Below are positions 37,856 through 49,962 of a DNA stretch of 64,000 nucleotides, in pieces. A program made the position numbers and the translations under genes. How positions within the stretch are numbered: the first letter of the stretch is position 1; each line of letters opens with the position of its first letter. Source of the stretch: Viola odorata (lineage: Eukaryota > Streptophyta > Magnoliopsida > Malpighiales > Violaceae); assembly GCA_963691705.1 (NCBI GenBank), contig OY829537.1:39373514-39437513 (forward strand), in the 5' to 3' direction. Under the pieces are notes generated by a model, which saw only the letters and a program-made list of their open reading frames with translations, did not search any database and had not been told where the DNA came from.

Positions 37856-40165
37856 AGTCACGGATACTGATACACAAAAGTAAAGGAATTCGGGCGAGGC
37901 TGTCGTAGTCACGGATGCTGATGTAGAAATGTAAAGGTATTCAGGCGAGGCTATCGCAGTCACGGACGCTGATATAGAAATGTAAAGGTATCCGGGCGAG
38001 GTTGTCGCAGTCACGGATACTGATACAGAAAAGTAAAGGAATCCGGGCGAGGCTATCGCAGTCACGGACGCTGATGCAGAAATGTAAAGGTATCCGGGCG
38101 AGGCTGTCGTAGTCACGGATACTGATACAGAAAAGTAAAGGTATTCAGGCGAGGCTGTCTCAGTCACGAATACTGATACAGAAAAGTAAAGGAATCCGGG
38201 CGAGGCTATCGCAGTCACGGACGCTGATGCAGAAATGTAAAGGTATCCGGGCGAGGCTAGCGCAATCACAGATCCTGATGAACAAAATAAAGGTATCCGG
38301 GCGAGGCTATCGCAGTCATGGACGCTGATGCAGAAATGTAAAGGTATCCGGGCGAGGCTGTCGCACTCACGGATACTGATACAGAAAAGTATCAGTAGTC
38401 ACGGATACTGATACAGAAAAGTAAAGGAATCTGGGCGAGGCTATCGTAGTCACGGATACTGATACAGAAAAGTAAAGGAATCCGGGCGAGGCTATCGTAG
38501 TCACGGATGCTGATGTAGAAATGTAAAGGTATTCAGGCGAGGCTATCGCAGTCACGGACGCTGATGCAGAAATGTAAAGGTATCCGGGCGAGGTTGTCGC
38601 AGTCACGGATACTGATACAGAAAAGTAAAGGAATCTGGGCGAGGCTATCGCAGTCACGGACGCTGATGCAGAAATGTAAAGGAATCCGAGCGAGGCTATC
38701 GTAGTCACGGATACTGATACAGAAAAGTAAAGGAATCCGGGCGAGGCTATCGTAGTCACGGATACTGATACACAAAAGTAAAGGAATTCGGGCGAGGCTG
38801 TCGTAGTCACGGATGCTGATGTAGAAATGTAAAGGTATTCAGGCGAGGCTATCGCAGTCACGGACGCTGATATAGAAATGTAAAGGTATCCGGGCGAGGC
38901 TGTCGCAGTCACGGATACTGATACAGAAAAGTAAAGGAATCCGGGCGAGGCTATCGCAGTCACGGACGCTGATGCAGAAATGTAAAGGTATCCGGGCGAG
39001 GCTGTCGTAGTCACGGATACTGATACAGAAAAGTAAAGGTATTCAGGCGAGGCTGTCTCAGTCACGAATACTGATACAGAAAAGTAAAGGAATCCGGGCG
39101 AGGCTATCGCAGTCACGGACGCTGATGCAGAAATGTAAAGGTATCCGGGCGAGGCTAGCGCAATCACAGATCCTGATGAACAAAATAAAGGTATCCGGGC
39201 GAGGCTATCGCAGTCATGGACGCTGATGCAGAAATGTAAAGGTATCCGGGCGAGGCTGTCGCACTCACGGATACTGATACAGAAAAGTATCAGTAGTCAC
39301 GGATACTGATACAGAAAAGTAAAGGAATCTGGGCGAGGCTATCGTAGTCACGGATACTGATACAGAAAAGTAAAGGAATCCGGGCGAGGCTATCGTAGTC
39401 ACGGATGCTGATGTAGAAATGTAAAGGTATTCAGGCGAGGCTATCGCAGTCACGGACGCTGATGCAGAAATGTAAAGGTATCCGGGCGAGGTTGTCGCAG
39501 TCACGGATACTGATACAGAAAAGTAAAGGAATCTGGGCGAGGCTATCGCAGTCACGGACGCTGATGCAGAAATGTAAAGGAATCCGAGCGAGGCTATCGT
39601 AGTCACGGATACTGATACAGAAAAGTAAAGGAATCCGGGCGAGGCTATCGTAGTCACGGATACTGATACACAAAAGTAAAGGAATTCGGGCGAGGCTGTC
39701 GTAGTCACGGATGCTGATGTAGAAATGTAAAGGTATTCAGGCGAGGCTATCGCAGTCACGGACGCTGATATAGAAATGTAAAGGTATCCGGGCGAGGCTG
39801 TCGCAGTCACGGATACTGATACAGAAAAGTAAAGGAATCCGGGCGAGGCTATCGCAGTCACGGACGCTGATGCAGAAATGTAAAGGTATCCGGGCGAGGC
39901 TGTCGTAGTCACGGATACTGATACAGAAAAGTAAAGGTATTCAGGCGAGGCTGTCTCAGTCACGAATACTGATACAGAAAAGTAAAGGAATCCGGGCGAG
40001 GCTATCGCAGTCACGGACGCTGATGCAGAAATGTAAAGGTATCCGGGCGAGGCTAGCGCAATCACAGATCCTGATGAACAAAATAAAGGTATCCGGGCGA
40101 GGCTATCGCAGTCATGGACGCTGATGCAGAAATGTAAAGGTATCCGGGCGAGGCTGTCGCACTCA
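37856..40165 (+). repeat. 898-bp tandem higher-order repeat, about 2.6 copies
   Basis: The sequence repeats at offset 898, for example GATACACAAAAG near 37870, 38768 and 39666. A truncated 32-bp monomer with AAAAGTATCAGTAGTC is present at 38385 and 39283 but not 898 bp later, so the last copy is partial. 898 equals eighteen monomers less about twenty bases, the deficit being the truncated monomer. Confidence 0.85.
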
Positions 40166-40796
40166 CGGATACTGATTCAGAAATGTAAAGGTATCCGGGT
40201 GAGGCTTTCGCAGTCACGGACGCTGATGTAGAAAAATTAAAGGTATCCGGGCGAGGATGTCGCAGTCACGGATGCTGATGCAGAAATGTAAAGGTATCAG
40301 GGCGAGGCTATCGCAGTCACGGACGCTGATGCAGAAATGTAAAGGTATCCGGGCGAGGCTAGCGCAATCACAGATCCTGATGAACAAAATAAAGGTATCC
40401 GGGGGAGGCTATCGTAGTCACGGACGCTGATGCAGAAATGTAAAGGTATCCGGGCGCGGCTATCGTAGTCACGGATATTGATGTAGAAATGTAAAGGTAT
40501 TCAGGCGAGCCTATCGCAGTCACGGACACTGATGCAGAAATGTAAAGGTATCCGGCGAGGCTGTCGCAGTCACGGATACTGATACAGAAAAGTAAAAGAA
40601 TCCGGGCGAGGCTATTGGAGTCACGGACGCTGATGTAGAAAAGTAAAGGTATCCGGGCGAGGCTATCCCAGTCACGGACGCTGATGCAGAAATGTAAAGG
40701 TATCCAGGCGAGGTTATCGCAGTCACGGACGCTGATGCAGAAAAGTAAAGGTATCCGGGCGAGGCTATCATAGTCACGGATACTTATGCAGAAAAA

Positions 40797-43700
40797 TTAA
40801 AGGTATCCGGGCGAGGCTGTCGCAGTCATGGATACTGATACAGAAAAGTAAAGGAATCTGAGTGAGGCTATCGCAGTCATGGACGCTGATGCAGAAATGT
40901 AAAGGTATCCGGGCGAGGCTGTCGCAGTCACGGATACTGATACAGAAAAGTAAAGGAATCCGGGCGAGACTATCGACGTCACGGACGCTGATGCAGAAAT
41001 GTAAAGGTACTCAGGCACGGCTATCGCAGTCACGGACGCTGATGCAGAAATGTAAAGGTATCCGGGCGAGGCTAGCGCAATCACAGATCCTGATGAACAA
41101 AATAAAGGTATCCGGGCGAGGCTATCGCAGTCATGGACGCTGATGCAGAAATGTAAAGGTATCCGGGCGAGGCTGTCGCACTCACGGATACTGATTCAGA
41201 AATGTAAAGGTATCCGGGTGAGGCTTTCGCAGTCACGGACGCTGATGCAGAAATGTAAAGGTATCCGGGCGAGGCTAGCGCACTCACGGATCTTGATGAA
41301 GAAAATAAAGGTATCCGGCGAGGCTATCGCAGTCACGGACGCTGATAAGAAATGTAAAGGTATCCGGGCGAGGCTGTCGCAGTCACGGATACTGATACAG
41401 AAAAGTAAAGGAATCCGGGCGAGGCTATCGCAGTCTCGGACGCTGATGCAGAAATGTAAAGGAATCCGGGCGAGGCTATCGCAGTCACGGATACTGATTC
41501 AGAAATGTAAAGGAATCCGGGCGAGGCTATCGCAGTCACGGACGCTGATGCAGAAATGTAAAGGAAAAAGGTATACGGGCGAGGCTATCGCAGTCACGGA
41601 CGCTGATGCAGAAATGTAAAGGTATCCGGGCGAGGCTGTCGCAGTCACGGACGCTGATGCAGAAAAGTTAAGGTATCAGGGCGAGGCTATCATAGTCACG
41701 GATACTTATGCAGAAAAATTAAAGGTATCCGGGCGAGGATGTCGCAGTCACGGATACTGATACAGAAAAGTAAAGGAATCCGAGGAGGCTGTCGCAGTCA
41801 CGGATACTGATACAGAAAAATAACGGAATCCGGGCGAGGCTATCGCAGTCAAGGACGCTGATGCAGAAATGTAAAGGAATCCGAGCAAGGCTATCATAGT
41901 CACGGATCCTGATACAGAAAAGTAAAGGAATCCGGGCGAGGCTATCGTAGTCAAGGATACTGATACAGAAAAGTAAAGGAATCCGGGCGAGGCTATCGTA
42001 GTCACGGATGCTGATGTAGAAATGTAAAGGTATTCAGGCGAGGCTATCGCAGTCATGGACGCTGATGCAGAAATGTAAAGGTATCCGGGCGAGGCTGTCG
42101 CAGTCACGGATCTTGATGAAGAAAATAAAGGTATACGGGCGAGGCTATCGCAGTCACGGACGCTGATGCAGAAATGTAAAGGTATCCGGGCGAGGCAGTC
42201 CCAGTCACGGACGCTGATGCAGAAAAGTAAAGGTATCAGGGCGAGGCTATCATAGTCACGGATACTTATGCAGAAAAATTAAAGGTATCCGGGCGAGGAT
42301 GTCGCAGTCACGGATACTAATACAGAAAAGTAAAGGAATCCGGGGAGGCTGTCGCAGTCACGGATACTGATACAGAAAAATAAAGGAATCCGGGCGAGGC
42401 TATCGGAGTCACGGACGCTGATGCAGAAAAGTAAAGGTATCCGGGCGAGGCTATCGCAGTCAAGGACGCTGATGCAGAAATGTAAAGGAATCCGAGCAAG
42501 GCTATCGTAGTCACGGATCCTGATACAGAAAAGTAAAGGAATCCGGGCGAGCCTATCGTAGTCACGGATACTGATACAGGAAAGTAAAGGAATCCGGGCG
42601 AGGCTATCGTAGTCACGGATGCTGATGTAGAAATGTAAAGGTATTCAGGCGAGGCTATCGCAGTAATGGATGCTGATGCAGAAATGTAAAGATATCCGGG
42701 CGAGGCTGTTGCAGTCACGGATACTGATGAACAAAATAAAGGTATCCGGGCGAGGCTGTCGCAGTCACGGATACGGATACAGAAAAGTAAAGGAATCCGG
42801 GCGAGGCTTTCGCTGTCACGGACGCTGATGCAGAAAAGTAAAGGTATCCGGGCGAGGCTATCGCAGTCAAGGACCCTGATGCAGAAATGTAAAGGAATCC
42901 GAGCAAGGCTATCGTAGTCACGGATCCTGATACAGAAAAGTAAAGGAATCCGGGCGAGGCTATCGTAGTCACGGATACTGATACAGAAAAGTAAAGGAAT
43001 CCGGGCGAGGCTATCGTAGTCACGGATGCTGATGTAGAAATGTAGAGGTATTCAGGCGAGGCTATCACAGTCATGGACGCTGATGCAGAAATGTAAAGGT
43101 ATCCGGGCGAGGCTGTTGCAGTCACGGATACTGATACAGAAAAGTAAAGGAATCCGGGCGAGGCTATCGACGTCACGGACGCTGATGCAGAAATGTAAAG
43201 GTACTCAGGCGCGGCTATCGCAGTCACGGACGCTGATGCAGAAATGTAAAGGTATCCGGGCGAGGCTAGCGCAATCACAGATCCTGATGAACAAAATAAA
43301 GGTATCCGGGCGAGGCTATCGCAGTCATGGACGCTGATGCAGAAATGTAAAGGTATCCGGGCGAGACTTTCGCAGTCACGGACGCTGATGCAGAAAAGTA
43401 AAGGTATCCGGGCGAGGCTAGCGCACTCACGGATCTAGATGAAGAAAAAAAAGGTATCCGGGCGAGGCTATCGCAGTCACGGACGCTGATAAGAAATGTA
43501 AAGGTATCCGGGCTAGGCTGTCGCAGTCACGGATACTGATACAGAAAAGTAAAGGAATCCGGGCGAGGTTATCGCAGTCACGGACGCTGATGCAGAAATG
43601 TAAAGGTATCCGGGCGAGGCTATCATAGTCACGGATACTTATGCAGAAAAATTAAAGGTATCCGGGCGAGGATGTCGCAGTCACGGATACTGATACAGAA

Positions 43701-46700
43701 AAGTAAAGAAATCCGGGGAGGCTGTCGCAGTCACGGATACTGATACAGAAAAGTAAAGGAATCCGGGCGAGGCTATCGCAGTCACGGATACTGATTCAGA
43801 AATGTAAAGGTATCCGGGCGAGGCTTTCGCAGTCACGGACGCTGATGCAGAAATGTAAAGGTATCCGAGCGTGGCTAGCGCAATCACGGATCTTGATGAA
43901 GAAAATAAAGGTATACGGGCGAGGCTATCGCAGTCACGGATGCTGATGCAGAAATGTAAAGGTATCAGGGCGAGGCTATCGCAGTCACGGATGCTGATGC
44001 AGAAATGTAAAGGTATCCGGGCGAGGCTAGCGCAATCACCGATCCTGAGGAACAAAATAAAGGTATCCGGGCGAGGCTATCGCAGTCACGGACGCTGATG
44101 CAGAAATGTAAAGGTATCCAGGCGCGGCTATCGTAGTCACGGATGCTGATGTAGAAATGTAAAGGTATTCAGGCGAGCCTATCGCAGTCACGGACACTGA
44201 TGCAGAAATGTAAAGGTATCCGGCGAGGCTGTCGCAGTCACGGATACTGATACAGAAAAGTAAAAGAATCCGGGCGAGGCTATTGGAGTCACGGACGCTG
44301 ATGTAGAAAAGTAAAGGTATCCGGGCGAGGCTATCCCAGTCACGGACGCTGATGCAGAAATGTAAAGGTATCCAGGCGAGGTTATCGCAGTCACGGACGC
44401 TGATGCAGAAAAGTAAAGGTATCCGGGCGAGGTTATCATAGTCACGGATACTTATGCAGAAAAATTAAAGGTATCCGGGCGAGGCTGTCGCAGTCATGGA
44501 TACTGATACAGAAAAGTAAAGGAATCTGAGTGAGGCTGTCGGAGTCACGGATACTGATACAGAAAATAAAGGAATCCGGGCGAGGCTATCGCAGTCATGG
44601 ACGCTGATGCAGAAATGTAAAGGTATCCGGGCGAGGCTGTCGCAGTCACGGATACTGATACAGAAAAGTAAAGGAATCCGGGCGAGGCTATCGACGTCAC
44701 GGACGCTGATGCAGAAATGTAAAGGTACTCAGGCGCGGCTATCGCAGTCACGGACGCTGATGCAGAAATATAAAGGTATCCGGGCGAGGCTAGCGCAATC
44801 ACAGATCCTGATGAACAAAATAAAGGTATCCGGGCGAGGCTATCGCAGTCATGGACGCTGATGCAGAAATGTAAAGGTATCCGGGCGAGGTTGTCGCACT
44901 CACGGATACTGATTCAGAAATGTAAAGGTATCCGGGTGAGGCTTTCGCAGTCACGGACGCTGATGCAGAAATGTAAAGGTATCCGGGCGAGGCTAGCGCA
45001 CTCACGGATCTTGATGAAGAAAATAAAGGTATCCGGCGAGGCTATCGCAGTCACGGACGCTGATAAGAAATGTAAAGGTATCCGGGCGAGGCTGTCGCAG
45101 TCATGGATACTGATACAGAAAAGTAAAGGAATCCGGGCGAGGCTATCGCAGTCACGGACGCTGATGCAGAAATGTAAAGGAATCCGGGTTAGGCTATCAT
45201 AGCACGGATACTTATGCAGAAAAATTAAAGGTATCCGGGCGAGGATGTCGCAGTCACGGATACTGATTCAGAAAAGTAAAGAAATCCGGGGAGGCTGTCG
45301 CAGTCACGGATACTGATACAGAAAAGTAAAGGAATCCGGGCGAGGCTATCGCAGTCACGGATACTGATTCAGAAATGTAAAGGTATCCGGGCGAGGCTTT
45401 CGCAGTCACGGACGCTGATGCAGAAATGTAAAGGTATCCGAGCGTGGCTAGCGCAATCACGGATCTTGATGAAGAAAATAAAGGTATACGGGCGAGGCTA
45501 TCGCAGTCACGGACGCTGATGCAGAAATGTAAAGGTATCAGGGCGAGGCTATCATAGTCACGGATACTTATGCAGAAAAATTAAAGGTATCCGGGCGAGG
45601 ATATCGCAGTCACGGATACTGATACAGAAAAGTAAAGGAATCCGGGGAGGCTGTCGCAGTCACGGATACTGATACAGAAAAATAACAGAATCTGGGCGAG
45701 GCTATCGCAGTCAAGGACGCTGATGCAGAAATGTAAAGGAATCCGAGCAAGGCTATCATAGTCACGGATCCTGATACAGAAAAGTAAAGGAATCCGGGCG
45801 AGGCTATCGTAGTCACGGATACTGATACAGAAAAGTAAAGGAATCCGTGCGAGGCTATCGTAGTCACGGATGCTGATGTAGAAATGTAGAGGTATTCAGG
45901 CGAGGCTATCGCAGTCATGGACGCTGATGCAGAAATGTAAAGGTATCCGGGCGAGGCTGTCGCAGTCACGGATCTTGATGAAGAAAATAAAGGTATACGG
46001 GCGAGGCTATCGCAGTCACGGACGCTGATGCAGAAATGTAAAGGTATCCGGGCGAGGCTATCCCAGTCACGGACACTGATGCAGAAAAGTAAAGGTATCA
46101 GGGCGAGGCTATCATAGTCACGGATACTTATGCAGAAAAATTAAAGGTATCCGGGCGAGGATGTCGCAGTCACGGATACTGATACAGAAAAGTAAAGGTA
46201 TCCGGGCGAGGCTGTCGCAGTCACGGACACTGATGCAGAAATGTAAAGGTATCCGGCGAGGCTGTCGCAGTCACGGATACTGATACAGAAAAGTAAAGGA
46301 ATCCGGGCGAGGCTATTGGAGTCACGGACGCTGATGTAGAAAAGTAAAGGTCTCCGGGCGAGGCTATCCCAGTCACGGACGCTGATGCAGAAATGTAAAG
46401 ATATCCAGGCGAGGTTATCGCAGTCACGGACGCTGATGCAGAAAAGTAAAGGTATCCGGGCGAGGCTATCGTAGTCACGGATACTTATGCAGAAAAATTA
46501 AAGGTATCCGGGCGAGGCTGTCGCAGTCATGGATACTGATACAGAAAAGTAAAGGAATCTGAGTGAGGCTGTCGGAGTCACGGATACTGATACAGAAAAG
46601 TAAAGGAATCTGGGCGAGGCTATCGCAGTCACGGACGCTGATGCAGAAAAGCAAAGGTATCCGTGCGAGGCTATCGTAGTCACGGATGCTGATGTAGAAA

Positions 46701-48943
46701 TGTAAAGGAATCTGCGCGAGGCAATCGTAGTCACGGATACTGATACAGAAAAGTAAAGGAATCCGGGCGAGGCTATCGTAGTAACGGATACTGATACAGA
46801 AAAGTAAAGAAATTCGGGCGAGGCTATCGTAGTCACGGATACTGATACAGAAAAGTAAAGGAATCCGGGCGAGGCTATCGTAGTCACGGATGCTGATGTA
46901 GAAATGTAAAGGTATTCAGGCGAGGCTATCGCAGTCACGGACGCTGATGCAGAAATGTAAAGGTATCCGGGCGAGGTTGTCGCAGTCACGGATACTGATA
47001 CAGAAAAGTAAAGGAATCTGGGCGAGGCTATCGCAGTCACGGACGCTGATGCAGAAATGTAAAGGAATCCGAGCGAGGCTATCGTAGTCACGGATGCTGA
47101 TGTAGAAATGTAAAGGTATTCAGGCGAGGCTATCGCAGTCACGGACGCTGATATAGAAATGTAAAGGTATACGGGCGAGGCTATCGCAGTCACGGACGCT
47201 GATGCAGAAATGTAAAGGTATCAGGGCGAGGCTATCATAGTCACGGATACTTATGCAGAAAAATTAAAGGTATCCGGGCGAGGATGTCGCAGTCACGGAT
47301 ACTGATACAGAAAAGTAAAGGAATCCGGGGAGGCTGTCGCAGTCAGGATACTGATACAGAAAAATAACGGAATCCGGGCGAGGCTATCGCAGTCAAGGAC
47401 GCTGATGCAGAAATGTAAAGGAATCCGAGCAAGGCTATCATAGTCACGGATCCTGATACAGAAAAGTAAAGGAATCCGGGCGAGGCTATCGTAGTCACGG
47501 ATACTGATACAGAAAAGTAAAGGAATCCGGGCGAGGCTATCGTAGTCACGGATGCTGATGTAGAAATGTAAAGGTATTCAGGCGAGGCTATCGCAGTCAC
47601 GGACGCTGATGCAGAAATGTAAAGGTATCCGGGCGAGGTTGTCGCAGTCACGGATACTGATACAGAAAAGTAAAGGAATCTGGGCGAGGCTATCGCAGTC
47701 ACGGACGCTGATGCAGAAATGTAAAGGAATCCGAGCGAGGCTATCGTAGTCACGGATACTGATACAGAAAAGTAAAGGAATCCGGGCGAGGCTATCGTAG
47801 TCACGGATACTGATACACAAAAGTAAAGGAATCCGGGCGAGGCTGTCGTAGTCACGGATGCTGATGTAGAAATGTAAAGGTATTCAGGCGAGGCTATCGC
47901 AGTCACGGACGCTGATATAGAAATGTAAAGGTATCCGGGCGAGGCTGTCGCAGTCACGGATACTGATACAGAAAAGTAAAGGAATCCGGGCGAGGCTATC
48001 GCAGTCACGGACGCTGATGCAGAAATGTAAAGGTATCCGGGCGAGGCTGTCGTAGTCACGGATACTGATACAGAAAAGTAAAGGTATTCAGGCGAGGCTG
48101 TCTCAGTCACGAATACTGATACAGAAAAGTAAAGGAATCCGGGCGAGGCTATCGCAGTCACGGACGCTGATGCAGAAATGTAAAGGTATCCGGGCGAGGC
48201 TAGCGCAATCACAGATCCTGATGAACAAAATAAAGGTATCCGGGCGAGGCTATCGCAGTCATGGACGCTGATGCAGAAATGTAAAGGTATCCGGGCGAGG
48301 CTGTCGCACTCACGGATACTGATTCAGAAATGTAAAGGTATCCGGGTGAGGCTTTCGCAGTCACGGACGCTGATGTCGAAAAATTAAAGGTATCCGGGCG
48401 AGGATGTCGCAGTCACGGATGCTGATGCAGAAATGTAAAGGTATCAGGGCGAGGCTATCGCAGTCACGGACGCTGATGCAGAAATGTAAAGGTATCCGGG
48501 CGAGGCTAGCGCAATCACAGATCCTGATGAACAAAATAAAGGTATCCGGGCGAGGCTATCGTAGTCACGGACGCTGATGCAGAAATGTAAAGGTATCCGG
48601 GCGCGGCTATCGTAGTCACGGATATTGATGTAGAAATGTAAAGGTATTCAGGCGAGCCTATCGCAGTCACGGACACTGATGCAGAAATGTAAAGGTATCC
48701 GGCGAGGCTGTCGCAGTCACGGATACTGATACAGAAAAGTAAAAGAATCCGGGCGAGGCTATTGGAGTCACGGACGCTGATGTAGAAAAGTAAAGGTATC
48801 CGGGCGAGGCTATCCCAGTCACGGACGCTGATGCAGAAATGTAAAGGTATCCAGGCGAGGTTATCGCAGTCACGGACGCTGATGCAGAAAAGTAAAGGTA
48901 TCCGGGCGAGGCTATCATAGTCACGGATACTTATGCAGAAAAA
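40797..48943 (+). repeat. 8,147-bp superunit, copy 1
   Basis: The next copy begins at 48944 (offset 8,147), first as a 1,019-bp partial and then in full at 49963. About 160 monomers make up the unit. It carries markers shared with the other copies: GTAAAGGAAAAAGGTATACG near 41559, ATCATAGCACGG lacking TC near 45200, and GCAGTCAGGATACTG near 47339. Relative to the preceding expanded unit it lacks about 1,427 bp after 46207. Confidence 0.87.
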
Positions 48944-49962
48944 TTAAAGGTATCCGGGCGAGGCTGTCGCAGTCATGGATACTGATACAGAAAAGTAAAG
49001 GAATCTGAGTGAGGCTATCGCAGTCATGGACGCTGATGCAGAAATGTAAAGGTATCCGGGCGAGGCTGTCGCAGTCACGGATACTGATACAGAAAAGTAA
49101 AGGAATCCGGGCGAGACTATCGACGTCACGGACGCTGATGCAGAAATGTAAAGGTACTCAGGCACGGCTATCGCAGTCACGGACGCTGATGCAGAAATGT
49201 AAAGGTATCCGGGCGAGGCTAGCGCAATCACAGATCCTGATGAACAAAATAAAGGTATCCGGGCGAGGCTATCGCAGTCATGGACGCTGATGCAGAAATG
49301 TAAAGGTATCCGGGCGAGGCTGTCGCACTCACGGATACTGATTCAGAAATGTAAAGGTATCCGGGTGAGGCTTTCGCAGTCACGGACGCTGATGTCGAAA
49401 AATTAAAGGTATCCGGGCGAGGATGTCGCAGTCACGGATGCTGATGCAGAAATGTAAAGGTATCAGGGCGAGGCTATCGCAGTCACGGACGCTGATGCAG
49501 AAATGTAAAGGTATCCGGGCGAGGCTAGCGCAATCACAGATCCTGATGAACAAAATAAAGGTATCCGGGCGAGGCTATCGTAGTCACGGACGCTGATGCA
49601 GAAATGTAAAGGTATCCGGGCGCGGCTATCGTAGTCACGGATATTGATGTAGAAATGTAAAGGTATTCAGGCGAGCCTATCGCAGTCACGGACACTGATG
49701 CAGAAATGTAAAGGTATCCGGCGAGGCTGTCGCAGTCACGGATACTGATACAGAAAAGTAAAAGAATCCGGGCGAGGCTATTGGAGTCACGGACGCTGAT
49801 GTAGAAAAGTAAAGGTATCCGGGCGAGGCTATCCCAGTCACGGACGCTGATGCAGAAATGTAAAGGTATCCAGGCGAGGTTATCGCAGTCACGGACGCTG
49901 ATGCAGAAAAGTAAAGGTATCCGGGCGAGGCTATCATAGTCACGGATACTTATGCAGAAAAA
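48944..49962 (+). repeat. 1,019-bp extra tandem segment between superunits
   Basis: Twenty monomers minus one base. Positions around 48667-49230 recur 1,019 bp later with matching variants, including the marker GATGTCGAAAAATTAAAGG near 48372 and 49391. The comparable junctions before 40797 and before 57798 have this segment once, so this is an insertion-type duplication private to this junction. Confidence 0.87.

Larger units (their letters stand above)
28153..40796 (+). repeat. Expanded relative of the 8.1-kb superunit
   Basis: Its start aligns with 40797 at offset 12,644 and stays collinear to about 32900. It then differs by a two-monomer (102-bp) deletion near 32930. It also contains about 4.6 kb of sequence lacking in the next superunit, including 765-bp, 2,702-bp and 898-bp duplications. 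Its last part matches the end of the 8.1-kb superunit again at offset 8,147. It is either the ancestral longer form or a locally expanded one. Confidence 0.8.

Noticed and set aside
47343..48212. A 289-codon minus-strand open frame, with similar ones at 56197-57066, 38367-39167 and 39265-40065
   Set aside because: Pure 17-residue satellite periodicity. The opposite strand is equally open, monomer indels break the frame on both sides, and there is no codon-level conservation.
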